DNA of 25,726 nucleotides from an uncultured Eubacteriales bacterium (lineage in GTDB: Bacteria; Bacillota; Clostridia; Monoglobales; Monoglobaceae): NCBI GenBank assembly GCA_905198865.1, contig CAJKEB010000026.1, positions 1 through 25,726 of the forward strand. The letters run 5' to 3'. Below, piece by piece: positions 1 through 7,328 of the stretch. Made by a program: the position numbers and the translations under genes. Below the pieces are notes generated by a model. It saw only the letters and a program-made list of their open reading frames with translations. It was not told where the DNA came from and searched no databases. The first letter of the stretch is position 1. Every line of letters starts with the position of its first letter.

Positions 1-2
1 TT

Positions 3-47
3 ACCGCCCATTGCATGGGCGGTCTCCGGCTGCAAGCTTAGCTTGCA
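3..47. repeat. Two adjacent hairpins in intergenic repeat
   Basis: Two strong inverted repeats lie side by side: a 9-bp arm pair (ACCGCCCAT / ATGGGCGGT, 3-nt loop, 3-23) and a 7-bp arm pair (TGCAAGC / GCTTGCA, 3-nt loop, 31-47). Neither is followed by a clear T-run on either strand, so they do not look like plain terminators. They sit next to a 25-base motif (50-74) that recurs inverted near the right end of the window, which suggests a dispersed intergenic element. The window may start inside the element. Element identity is unknown. Confidence 0.5.
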
Positions 48-49
48 AT

Positions 50-74
50 AACTCCTCGTCAAACTACAATTTAC
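50..74 (+). repeat. 25-base motif, inverted copy at 25636-25660
   Basis: This stretch matches the reverse complement of 25636-25660 at 23 of 25 positions. Its core reads CTCGTCAAACTA. The rubredoxin terminator lies directly to its right. It is likely a member of a dispersed repeat family; function not known. Confidence 0.55.
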
Positions 75-85
75 AACACAAACAA

Positions 86-118
86 CAAAAAGCTGCTGCG
101 TTTCTCACCGCAGCAGCC
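86..118 (-). terminator. Rho-independent terminator of rubredoxin gene
   Basis: Read on the minus strand, a 9-bp stem (GCTGCTGCG pairing with CGCAGCAGC, arms at 109-117 and 92-100, 8-nt loop) is followed directly by TTTTTGTTG. It lies about 20 bases past the rubredoxin stop codon, which is the expected place. Confidence 0.9.
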
Positions 119-135
119 CTTTGTAGCTTCTTCGA

Positions 136-294
136 TTAATCAATCTTGCTGAACTGGTCCTTGCCTACGCCGCAGAGGGGACACAGGAAATCCTCAGGAA
201 CATCCTCCCACTTTGTGCCGGGCGCAATTCCGTTATCCGGGTCTCCTGCTGCTTCATCATAAATATAGCCGCAGACATCACATACATATTTCAT
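136..294 (-). CDS. Rubredoxin
   Basis: A complete 52-residue rubredoxin, a small cytoplasmic electron carrier with one iron held by four cysteines. The protein starts MKYVCDVCGYIYD and has the two iron-binding knuckles CDVCGY (Cys5, Cys8) and CPLCG (Cys38, Cys41). Between them lies the usual PGTKWEDVPEDF segment. The length is typical of the family. The ATG has a strong GGAGGTAA site at 300-307, a consensus-like promoter at 382-410, and a terminator just downstream, so it is a single-gene transcription unit. In anaerobes rubredoxins commonly pass electrons to peroxide- or superoxide-reducing enzymes; no partner gene is visible in this window. Identification is secure; the physiological partner is not known. 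Confidence 0.97.
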   Translation of the reverse strand: MKYVCDVCGYIYDEAAGDPDNGIAPGTKWEDVPEDFLCPLCGVGKDQFSKID

Positions 295-381
295 TTTTAT
301 TACCTCCGTTTATTTATTTTAGATTAATACAATTATTCTGCCTGAATCAAATATAATTATATTATTCCATCTGACCCTTAA

Positions 382-410
382 ATTATAATTCCTCAGCCGG
401 TATTTGTCAA
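382..410 (-). promoter_or_regulatory. Sigma-A promoter of rubredoxin gene
   Basis: On the minus strand TTGACA (405-410) and TATAAT (382-387) are separated by 17 bases, a perfect consensus. The promoter begins only about 12 bases past the stop codon of the upstream GLUG/coiled-coil gene, and no terminator hairpin is visible between them. Read-through from the MMPL operon into rubredoxin is therefore possible. Confidence 0.9.
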
Positions 411-422
411 CCTGTTTTATGA

Positions 423-3400
423 TTAACTATCCTTATCCTTTGCTGATTTCGGTAAATTATTCTTTTTTTTCGATATTTCTTTATTTTCAGCTTTTACTTC
501 TGCTTCATCAGCAGTGTCTGATACGCTGTCCGGTTTTTCTGAATTGCCGGAATCCAGTCTCCTTTTCACCAAAATAAAGATAAATATCAAAACGCCGAGG
601 GCAAGCATAATTATTCCGGCAATCTTCCAGCCGTTGCTGCGCTTATGGAGTATTGTAAACTCGCTCGGCTCGTCTAATTCAAACACCAGATAGCTTCCAT
701 CGCGCTCTGCCTCAAGGATTCTCGTCTTTCCGCCGCGTACAATGCCGATATAATTGCCCTTGCCGTCCTTGTCACGGATATGTACTCTGATTTTGCCGCT
801 GTATTCGGGGCTTATTTCAAAACCATATGCCGCGACCTCACTATAATTCCTGTCGTATTCACCCACCGGGTCAGTCTCCCACGCCCTGACGGACGAATCT
901 TCCTTGAAGTTGCCATCCACCAGCAAAAGCGGCGGTTCTTCGTCCGTGCCTATTGTCTTTACTGCGTCAATATATTCGGCGCGGAACTTGGTGTTTCGGC
1001 GTATCGGCTCTTTTGTATCCCTGCTCCACTGCGGGCAGTAACCGTCTCTTGTTTCAAGCTGCGGAACTTCGGACGGATCCAGCACGGTATTGTAATCAAC
1101 AACCATATCCTTGACAGTCACATCATCGATAATAAACTCAACCTTAAAATGGAACCGCGCCATCTCGGCTGACCGCGCCTTAATCAATGCGCCGACAGAC
1201 GAAGCAGTGTTATCTGACAAGACACGGTTCTGCGGCAGGAAAATATCATCACTGCCCACATACCACGTATCATCATTAAAGCCCTTCATTGCCTCCGGTA
1301 TTGTGCCGATTCCCGTAATCTCATTCCATTCCAGTGCAACAGCCTTGCCGTCAAAGTCAGCGCCGTTAATGCCGCTGAGCCCCTCCTTGATAAAATAGTT
1401 ATTAAGCACAATTCCCTCGGCTGTACCGGTTATTGCGCCGCTCTTTTCCGGGCTGCCGCTTATTCTCGGCAGTGCATAGCATGTCGTAATCTCATCAGCT
1501 TCGCCTGCTATGCCGCCTATGTATGACTTGCCCTCTAAGTCCGTAATGGCAATACATTGGTTGATCTTTCCGCCCGAATAACCGGCTATACCTCCGGCGT
1601 GGCTGCTCTCTTCTGCGTCTACGGTTCCGCTTGCGGCGGAATTTTTGATAATTCCGAAATACGAATCGCCCGCTATACCCCCGGCATATCCGCTCTTGCT
1701 GATTATATCACTCTCGCTGATACAGCCGCTTATAACCGCCTTGACTATTGATGACGACGTCAGTATTGTGCCGTTTTGCAAGGTCAAGTTCTTTCCGTTT
1801 CTTATTGCCGACTCAATACCGACAGTTCCGCATATACCGCCGATATTGCTTTCACCGCTGACGTTTCCGCTGTTTACGCAGTATATGACAACGGCGTTAT
1901 CTGTCGGCATACCCGACACATCTCTGGGTGTGCTTATATCAACGTTTGTCACATCCTTGAGTTCTGACTTGATTTCATCCTCAGACAAATTTACAGTCTC
2001 GTCAGCATAAACCGGCATGAAAAACAAGTCGGACAGCGCTTTTCCGAACAAGCCGGGTATGGACGGAGAGTATGACGGAACTGATGACGGATACGGAATT
2101 TCTATATCATCTATATCCTCAAGCAGCTTGTGTATATCCTCCAAAATCCGGTCAATCTCGCTTTGGACACGATCGATATCCGAGTTCAGCTTATTTATTT
2201 CAGACTGAGCCTCTCTCAATAAAATTTGCAGCTGTGTAAGTGGCTTAATAAGCGCGTCCGTAATGTCGCTTGCATCGCTCCTTAAACTGTTAAGCGTTCT
2301 GGTAAGCGAATTCATAGCGGACGTTACACTGCTGCTCATTGGATAAAGTATTACATCCTGAATGTAATCCAGTCTTCCGCCGAGATTGTCAAGTCTGTCG
2401 CTGAGCGTATTCAAATCGCCGCTGTTATACGCGTCGTTTATATCAACAACAAGACTGTCTATATCGCCTAAAAGCGTTTCAAGCGAATTGCTTGCGTCAT
2501 ACACCGTATCGATTGTATCGTTCAGTGAATCAACAGTGTCGCCGAGTGTACCTCTTGTCTCATCATTGAGCGTATCAAGCAGTGCCGCTCCGGAATCCGT
2601 CAGGTTGCCTATATTATTGCTTATATCTCTTGCGGAATCCGAAAGGCTTGGGATAAGTTCATCGCGTATTGAATAAATCAAGTCGCTGTGGCTCTCGCCC
2701 AAGAGGTTTATCGTATCGCTGAGTGAGCTTTTTGCCCCGTATAATCCCGCAAGTGTTCCGAGCAAGCCTGTGCCGAGGCTGCCGCTGCCGAATCTGTCAA
2801 GAATTCCGTTGATGTCGGAATTTAATCTGTCCTGATAGTCCGTAATGTCTTTTTTTATATTCTGCCGTGTTTCGTCCACATCGCCCTTGATATTTGCACG
2901 CAGTTCGTCTAAATCCTCAGTTGTTATCTCTGTATACGGCTCAAATCTGCCGACTATACCGCCCACGCTCTTTGAGCCTAAGACCGCTCCGGTATTCTGA
3001 CATTCGAGCACACAGCCGCTCTGCTTTCCGGCTATGCCGCCGATATTGATGCCGACGTTCTTATAACCGATTTCGGCATTGTTGACCGAGGCTTCAACAA
3101 CGCCATCGTTCATTCCGGCTATGCCGCCTATATTATGACTGTCCTCTACCGGTGACGAGTTAATCCTTCCGTCATTTTTGCACGACTTGACCCATCCGTA
3201 GTTTCTGCCGACTATACCGCCCGTATTCTGCTTTCCGAGCACTGAGCTTACATTATAACACAACTCAACATATCCGCCGTCGCGGTTCTCGCCGACAATA
3301 CCGCCGACTGCCGTTTCGCCCTCAATACTTCCGTCAAACGAGCAATTTATTATCCGTCCACTGTTTGTTCCGACAATGCCGCCGAGAATTGATACGCTTG

Positions 3401-3881
3401 AGTTCTTGTTGACAAGCTCCGGATTCACACCTGCGTTTTTGGCAACGCTTCCGATTATTTCGTCAACTGTTGTCGCAGCGTCACCGCTGCTTTTGGACTT
3501 CACACTGCCCTGCACATTAAGATTGCGTATTTCACCGCCCTGACCGAGTTCGAAGCACATTCCCTTTGCCGAGCCGTCAAAATCGAGCTTCAGATTTCTT
3601 ATATAATGCCCGCCGCCGTCAAAGGTACCGCAGAAAATCTTCATTGGTTCAAATTCTATACCGCTCATGTCAATATCGTTGACAAGCGTAACCTGCATTC
3701 CTTTTGAATAGCTGTCATATACACAGTTTCTGCTCAGCGCTGCAAAGTCGCCCGGTGTTGATATTATTATAACCGCCGCTTCACCCTCTGCGCTGACAAG
3801 TGACGGCATACCCGTACATATCAGAATTGAAGCGAGTAAAACCGAAAACACTCTGTTTATTATATTTTTTGTGAGCGTCAT
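423..3881 (-). CDS. Membrane-anchored GLUG-repeat / coiled-coil surface protein
   Basis: 1152 residues. Signal peptide at about 1-31. GLUG-type repeats (motif GGIVG..G.I..C...G.I.G) run about 165-315, then a long charged heptad-rich helical region about 318-600 (rich in SLxDxxD and LNSDIDRV patterns, resembling the extracellular coiled coils of YhgE/Pip-type proteins). A second GLUG cluster spans about 660-830, an InlB/Listeria-Bacteroides-type module about 905-970, a single membrane helix 1087-1105, and a Lys/Glu-rich cytoplasmic tail of 47 residues. The coiled coil is thus inserted between two beta-helical GLUG blocks. An internal hydrophobic stretch ending FMPVYA-DE near residue 620 looks like a signal-peptidase site. 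The ATG overlaps the MMPL stop codon as ATGA, with GGAGGTGA at 3886-3893, so translation is coupled to the transporter. I infer an extracellular partner of the MMPL protein; no enzymatic motif was seen. Confidence 0.85.
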   Translation of the reverse strand: MTLTKNIINRVFSVLLASILICTGMPSLVSAEGEAAVIIISTPGDFAALSRNCVYDSYSKGMQVTLVNDIDMSGIEFEPMKIFCGTFDGGGHYIRNLKLDFDGSAKGMCFELGQGGEIRNLNVQGSVKSKSSGDAATTVDEIIGSVAKNAGVNPELVNKNSSVSILGGIVGTNSGRIINCSFDGSIEGETAVGGIVGENRDGGYVELCYNVSSVLGKQNTGGIVGRNYGWVKSCKNDGRINSSPVEDSHNIGGIAGMNDGVVEASVNNAEIGYKNVGINIGGIAGKQSGCVLECQNTGAVLGSKSVGGIVGRFEPYTEITTEDLDELRANIKGDVDETRQNIKKDITDYQDRLNSDINGILDRFGSGSLGTGLLGTLAGLYGAKSSLSDTINLLGESHSDLIYSIRDELIPSLSDSARDISNNIGNLTDSGAALLDTLNDETRGTLGDTVDSLNDTIDTVYDASNSLETLLGDIDSLVVDINDAYNSGDLNTLSDRLDNLGGRLDYIQDVILYPMSSSVTSAMNSLTRTLNSLRSDASDITDALIKPLTQLQILLREAQSEINKLNSDIDRVQSEIDRILEDIHKLLEDIDDIEIPYPSSVPSYSPSIPGLFGKALSDLFFMPVYADETVNLSEDEIKSELKDVTNVDISTPRDVSGMPTDNAVVIYCVNSGNVSGESNIGGICGTVGIESAIRNGKNLTLQNGTILTSSSIVKAVISGCISESDIISKSGYAGGIAGDSYFGIIKNSAASGTVDAEESSHAGGIAGYSGGKINQCIAITDLEGKSYIGGIAGEADEITTCYALPRISGSPEKSGAITGTAEGIVLNNYFIKEGLSGINGADFDGKAVALEWNEITGIGTIPEAMKGFNDDTWYVGSDDIFLPQNRVLSDNTASSVGALIKARSAEMARFHFKVEFIIDDVTVKDMVVDYNTVLDPSEVPQLETRDGYCPQWSRDTKEPIRRNTKFRAEYIDAVKTIGTDEEPPLLLVDGNFKEDSSVRAWETDPVGEYDRNYSEVAAYGFEISPEYSGKIRVHIRDKDGKGNYIGIVRGGKTRILEAERDGSYLVFELDEPSEFTILHKRSNGWKIAGIIMLALGVLIFIFILVKRRLDSGNSEKPDSVSDTADEAEVKAENKEISKKKNNLPKSAKDKDS

Positions 3882-6376
3882 GAATTCACCTCCGATACTG
3901 GTTTCACTGAGCCTTGAGCCTTGACCGATCTGCTTGTGTCTGTCTTTATTTCCTGAAGCTTTCCGGCAATCTCGTTCGGCTTATCGGTCATATTTTCAAC
4001 TACAGCCTTTACATCGCCTTTTATTACTCCGTGGATTGTTCCGTTGACATAGCCGCACACATAGCCCTTGACGCGTCCGTCAACATATACAAGACCCGTA
4101 CTGTTGCTCTTTTCTCTCACTTTTATGGTAAAGGCGCCCTTTTCGACAAGCTTATCGAATAATATCAGAATCTGCGGCAGCACTGTCATAACGAGTAAAA
4201 TTGAAATCAGCGTACCTCTGCCAAGACAGGTACCGAGCGAGTTGATTACCGGGTTGGTCGAGATAAAGCCGATCAAAAATCCTGCAATCATCATAATAAG
4301 TCCCGAAGTCAGAATAGTCGGGAACGCTGCATTGAGCGACTCGATTGCCGCCCGCTTCTTGCCAACCGCCGGCTTTAATTCAAGATAGCGGTTTGTAAAC
4401 ACAATAGCATAGTCTATAGTCGCTCCCATCTGGATTGAGCTTACAACCAGATAGCCCAGGAAGTACAGGGGCTTGTTCATCAGATACGGGAACGAGAAGT
4501 TTATCCATATACTGCCCTGAATAGTGAGTACAAGCAAAACCGGAACGCTTGAGGATTTGAAGGTAATCAGCAGGATAAGCAGCACGGCAAGCAGTGTCAG
4601 CATTGAAATTTTCATATTATCAGTGCTGAACGTATTGCCCAAATCCATTGCGGATATTGCGTTGCTGACAAGCATCGGACTGTCATAATACTTCTTTGCC
4701 TTTTCTCTGACCTTATCGTGCAGTTCAACTACCTCAGGGCTTTCATTGCCGCCGCGGTATGTGAACACCATTCTTGAATACTCTTCGCCCTCAAGCTGGT
4801 TTCTTGCGTCCGTGACCTGTTCGTACAAATCGTTCACTTCGTCATTCATTTCATCGCCCAGGTCAATAACGCCGAAGTCCATCTGTTCATGTACAAACAT
4901 AAGAATATCAATTATCGGTACGGTATAGCTGTCCGCGTCCTGGAATATCGCGCTGTATTGAGAAACCGACGCGCCGTATGCCTGAAACAGTGTTCTTGAC
5001 GTTGATATATCAATATCCATAAGCTCCGCAAACTGCCGCGGCGTCACCTTATCGGTCAGGCAGAACTCATCATTCACCTCGACGTTTGCCAGACCGAGCG
5101 CAGAAGTAATTCCGTCAAACTCGCTCACGTCCTGAAGGATCTTCTTTTCTTTTTCATACTCGCCCTTTGGCACGATAACAACAAGCTGGTCGGTCACTTC
5201 AAAGTTATCCTTTATCTTGTTTTTAGCTATCATGTCGTCGCTGAGCTTTGAGGACTGCACGGTGTTCTGGTCAAAGGCATAATCGCACATTGAGGACAGT
5301 ACAATTCCGGCAACGATAACCACAGCGAATATAATTGGGACAACGTTCTTTGTCTTAATCACTATTCTGCCCCAAAACGAGATATCCGGAACGTGGTTCC
5401 TGTGAACGGTTTTGTCTATAAGCTTTGAGAACATCAGCAGCAGTCCGGGCATGAGCAGGAACACGGTAAGCAGGCTGCACAAAATACCCTTGCACAGCAC
5501 AAGTCCCAAATCCAAGCCGATTCTGAGCTGCATAGTCATCAGAGCCGCAAGACCGGCTATTGTTGTCAGACTGCTTGAGCTTATCTCTATAATTGCCTTT
5601 GACAGAGCCTTGACTATTGCGTCGTGAGAGTCAAGCCGTTCCTTTTCCTCCGCAAATCTGTGCGACATGATAATTGCATAGTCTATGGCAAGCGCAAGCT
5701 GAAGCACTATCGCCACCGAATTTGAAATAAACGATATCTCACCGAGCAGATAGTTTGAACCCATGTTAAGCACGGCCGCAACAATAAAAACAATAAGGAA
5801 CACCAAAACGTCCATATATGATTTTGATGTAAACAGCAAAATGGCTATTATTATAATCGCAACCACAACGACAATCTGGCTCATTTCTGTCTGAAGCGTG
5901 TCAGACGAGTTGTCTATTGAGCTTGAATATGTATAGCAGTCGTAATCCGAAAACTTTTCTTTTACCTCATTTTCAATGCGGATTTCCTCTTCAGTGTCCA
6001 GTCCGGCGTTCAGTGTGACCGTGAACAAAGCCGACGAGTTATTGAAGTGGTCGGCCGAATCATCAAACTCAACCTCCTTAACCCCTTCGACTTCTTTAAT
6101 TCTGTCGGGCATCTTTGACGCTAACTCGTATGATATGTTTGTTATCATAAGCGAAAACGTGTCACAGGTCACGAACTCTCTGTCCATCAGGTCAAGTCCC
6201 TGCTTCGTCTCGGTGGATTCAGGAAGATATGAGGCAATATCATTTACAACCTTTACCTTCGGAATCGATACGGCACAGAATATAAAGGCTATCGCAAATA
6301 TCAAGTAAAACGCTTTCCGCTTGTCAACTATAAACAACGCCACTTTTTCCATGAAATTATCCTTTGATTCCCGCAC
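3878..6376 (-). CDS. MMPL/RND-superfamily transporter
   Basis: 832 residues, a plausible full length for a Gram-positive MMPL protein. There are two homologous halves. Each has an N-terminal membrane helix, an extracellular domain (about 45-165 and 375-570) and a block of about five helices. The paired Asp-Tyr motifs typical of the proton relay in this family are present in both halves: AIDYAIIMSHRF near residue 229 and TIDYAIVFTNRY near residue 655. The family exports lipids, peptides or drugs using the proton gradient; the substrate here cannot be read from sequence. I place the start at GTG 6376 because AAGGAGG lies 6 bases before it; a longer reading frame begins upstream but includes that ribosome binding site. 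ATG at 6352 is a weaker alternative. The cytoplasmic tail carries a run of glycine-spaced hexads (VDGRVKGYVCGYVNG), like a short bactofilin-type beta-helix. It is probably repressed by the divergent TetR protein. Confidence 0.92.
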   Translation of the reverse strand: MRESKDNFMEKVALFIVDKRKAFYLIFAIAFIFCAVSIPKVKVVNDIASYLPESTETKQGLDLMDREFVTCDTFSLMITNISYELASKMPDRIKEVEGVKEVEFDDSADHFNNSSALFTVTLNAGLDTEEEIRIENEVKEKFSDYDCYTYSSSIDNSSDTLQTEMSQIVVVVAIIIIAILLFTSKSYMDVLVFLIVFIVAAVLNMGSNYLLGEISFISNSVAIVLQLALAIDYAIIMSHRFAEEKERLDSHDAIVKALSKAIIEISSSSLTTIAGLAALMTMQLRIGLDLGLVLCKGILCSLLTVFLLMPGLLLMFSKLIDKTVHRNHVPDISFWGRIVIKTKNVVPIIFAVVIVAGIVLSSMCDYAFDQNTVQSSKLSDDMIAKNKIKDNFEVTDQLVVIVPKGEYEKEKKILQDVSEFDGITSALGLANVEVNDEFCLTDKVTPRQFAELMDIDISTSRTLFQAYGASVSQYSAIFQDADSYTVPIIDILMFVHEQMDFGVIDLGDEMNDEVNDLYEQVTDARNQLEGEEYSRMVFTYRGGNESPEVVELHDKVREKAKKYYDSPMLVSNAISAMDLGNTFSTDNMKISMLTLLAVLLILLITFKSSSVPVLLVLTIQGSIWINFSFPYLMNKPLYFLGYLVVSSIQMGATIDYAIVFTNRYLELKPAVGKKRAAIESLNAAFPTILTSGLIMMIAGFLIGFISTNPVINSLGTCLGRGTLISILLVMTVLPQILILFDKLVEKGAFTIKVREKSNSTGLVYVDGRVKGYVCGYVNGTIHGVIKGDVKAVVENMTDKPNEIAGKLQEIKTDTSRSVKAQGSVKPVSEVNS

Positions 6377-6422
6377 GTTAAACCTCCTTACCACAATATT
6401 CAGTGTTTCAATTTTAATAATT

Positions 6423-6451
6423 AGTATAATCGCTGTATGCCTTTAATTCAA
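6423..6451 (-). promoter_or_regulatory. Promoter of the MMPL-GLUG operon
   Basis: On the minus strand TTGAAT (6446-6451) and TATACT (6423-6428) are 17 bases apart. It lies about 50 bases before the GTG start of the transporter gene and faces away from the tetR promoter. No better candidate was seen in the interval. Confidence 0.7.
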
Positions 6452-6486
6452 TAGACAAAAATCCCATTCTGTCGCTTAACTGATAT

Positions 6487-6505
6487 TTTGTGTAATTCAC
6501 ACAAA
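6487..6505. promoter_or_regulatory. Palindromic candidate operator for the TetR-family protein
   Basis: A 19-base palindrome with 7-base arms, TTTGTGT-AATTC-ACACAAA, lies between the two divergent promoters. It is 35 bases upstream of the MMPL -35 box and 29 bases upstream of the tetR -35 box. Size and placement fit a TetR-family operator; binding is inferred. Confidence 0.5.
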
Positions 6506-6534
6506 GGTCTGATAAGTATACAGAATATATTTAC

Positions 6535-6563
6535 TTGACATATGTCGTTTTTTGCTCTATAAT
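6535..6563 (+). promoter_or_regulatory. Promoter of the tetR-like gene, with overlapping palindrome
   Basis: TTGACA (6535-6540) and TATAAT (6558-6563) are spaced by 17 bases, a perfect consensus. The 10-base palindrome GACATATGTC (6538-6547) overlaps the -35 box, which would suit autorepression. The start at TTG 6535 suggested by the open frame is in fact this -35 box. Confidence 0.85.
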
Positions 6564-6594
6564 TGCAGTAAATATCTACTTTGAGGTGGACAAG

Positions 6595-7179
6595 ATGCAA
6601 AACAAAAAAGAGGATTTAAGGGTCAGGCGTACTAAAAAACTGCTGTCTGATGCACTGTTTGATTTAATCAAGAAGAAGCCGTTTGATAAGATTTCGGTTT
6701 GCGATATATGCGACGCCGCAATGGTTCACCGCGCGACATTTTATTCACACTTCAGCGACAAATATGAACTCCTGACTTATTCGATGGACGAGCACCTGCC
6801 GCTCAGTAAGTTTGATGAAACTATTGAACCGGTCGATGCCGGTAATGCACAGTTTGCTAAAATCGCTGATGATATTGTCAAAGATATATGCGCCAACAAG
6901 CAGATTTATGCGTCTATTCTTAAAAAGAACAAAGAATTTTCAATCGTTGACCGCACGCAGGAACGGCTTGAAGAAAAGGTTTGCAGCCGGATTAAAAGAA
7001 AGGTACCCAATTACGAAAAACTGCCTATAAAACCTGAAATTCTGGCGAGCTTTTACGCCGGAGCATGTATGAGTGTAATCACCAAATGGCTCACCGGTGA
7101 AATATCCCTTTCTGAAGACGAACTGCTCTCTAACCTCAATGCACTGCTCAGCTTTGTTCCGGAATACGTATTGAAGTAA
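6595..7179 (+). CDS. TetR/AcrR-family transcriptional regulator
   Basis: 194 residues, the normal size for the family. The N-terminal helix-turn-helix is clear: a basic RRTKK lead-in at 11-15, then KISVCDICDAAMVHRATFYSHF (about residues 32-53) with the hallmark TFYSHFSDKYEL. The C-terminal half is the ligand and dimer domain, of the divergent type common in Firmicutes. Start chosen at ATG 6595, which follows GAGGTGG by five bases; the longer open frame begins inside the promoter. It is divergent from the MMPL operon with palindromes in the shared region, so it most likely represses that operon and itself. The ligand is unknown. No clear hairpin terminator was seen after it. Confidence 0.92.
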   Translation: MQNKKEDLRVRRTKKLLSDALFDLIKKKPFDKISVCDICDAAMVHRATFYSHFSDKYELLTYSMDEHLPLSKFDETIEPVDAGNAQFAKIADDIVKDICANKQIYASILKKNKEFSIVDRTQERLEEKVCSRIKRKVPNYEKLPIKPEILASFYAGACMSVITKWLTGEISLSEDELLSNLNALLSFVPEYVLK

Positions 7180-7241
7180 CAAACTTTTTAACAACCCATA
7201 TATGCGGATTATTTAGTTTATACAAAAAACCAAAGTATTGC

Positions 7242-7270
7242 TTGCATTTTTGTCAATACCGTGTTATAAT
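7242..7270 (+). promoter_or_regulatory. Promoter of the phosphodiester glycosidase gene
   Basis: TTGCAT (7242-7247) and TATAAT (7265-7270) are 17 bases apart, about 60 bases before the start codon. The -35 box departs from consensus at two positions, so the promoter may be weak or need help. Confidence 0.75.
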
Positions 7271-7310
7271 TCAAATGTTACAGCTCTGTAACATTTCTGT
7301 AACATTTGAA
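7270..7310. promoter_or_regulatory. Triple half-site operator or leader hairpin
   Basis: Directly after the -10 box are one TGTTACAG (7276-7283) and two CTGTAACA copies (7286-7293, 7297-7304). The first two form a 24-base palindrome (7273-7296) broken only at the central two bases. The first and third form a 14-base arm pair (7270-7283, 7297-7310). It could be a repressor operator overlapping the transcription start, or an RNA with two alternative hairpins. The factor is not identified. Confidence 0.6.
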
Positions 7311-7328
7311 CACATGAAAGGACAGACA

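Noticed and set aside
2014..2040. Possible second signal peptide or start of a separate protein at FMPVYA-DE inside the GLUG/coiled-coil protein
   Set aside because: The hydrophobic stretch is too short and no start codon with a ribosome binding site precedes it. The frame is continuous with both flanking parts.
6377..6394. Start of the MMPL protein at GTG 6394
   Set aside because: The first codons would contain the AAGGAGG site that serves GTG 6376.
6535..6594. Longer N-terminus for the TetR-family protein starting at TTG 6535
   Set aside because: The proposed start codon is part of the -35 box and the extension covers the whole promoter. ATG 6595 has a proper ribosome binding site.
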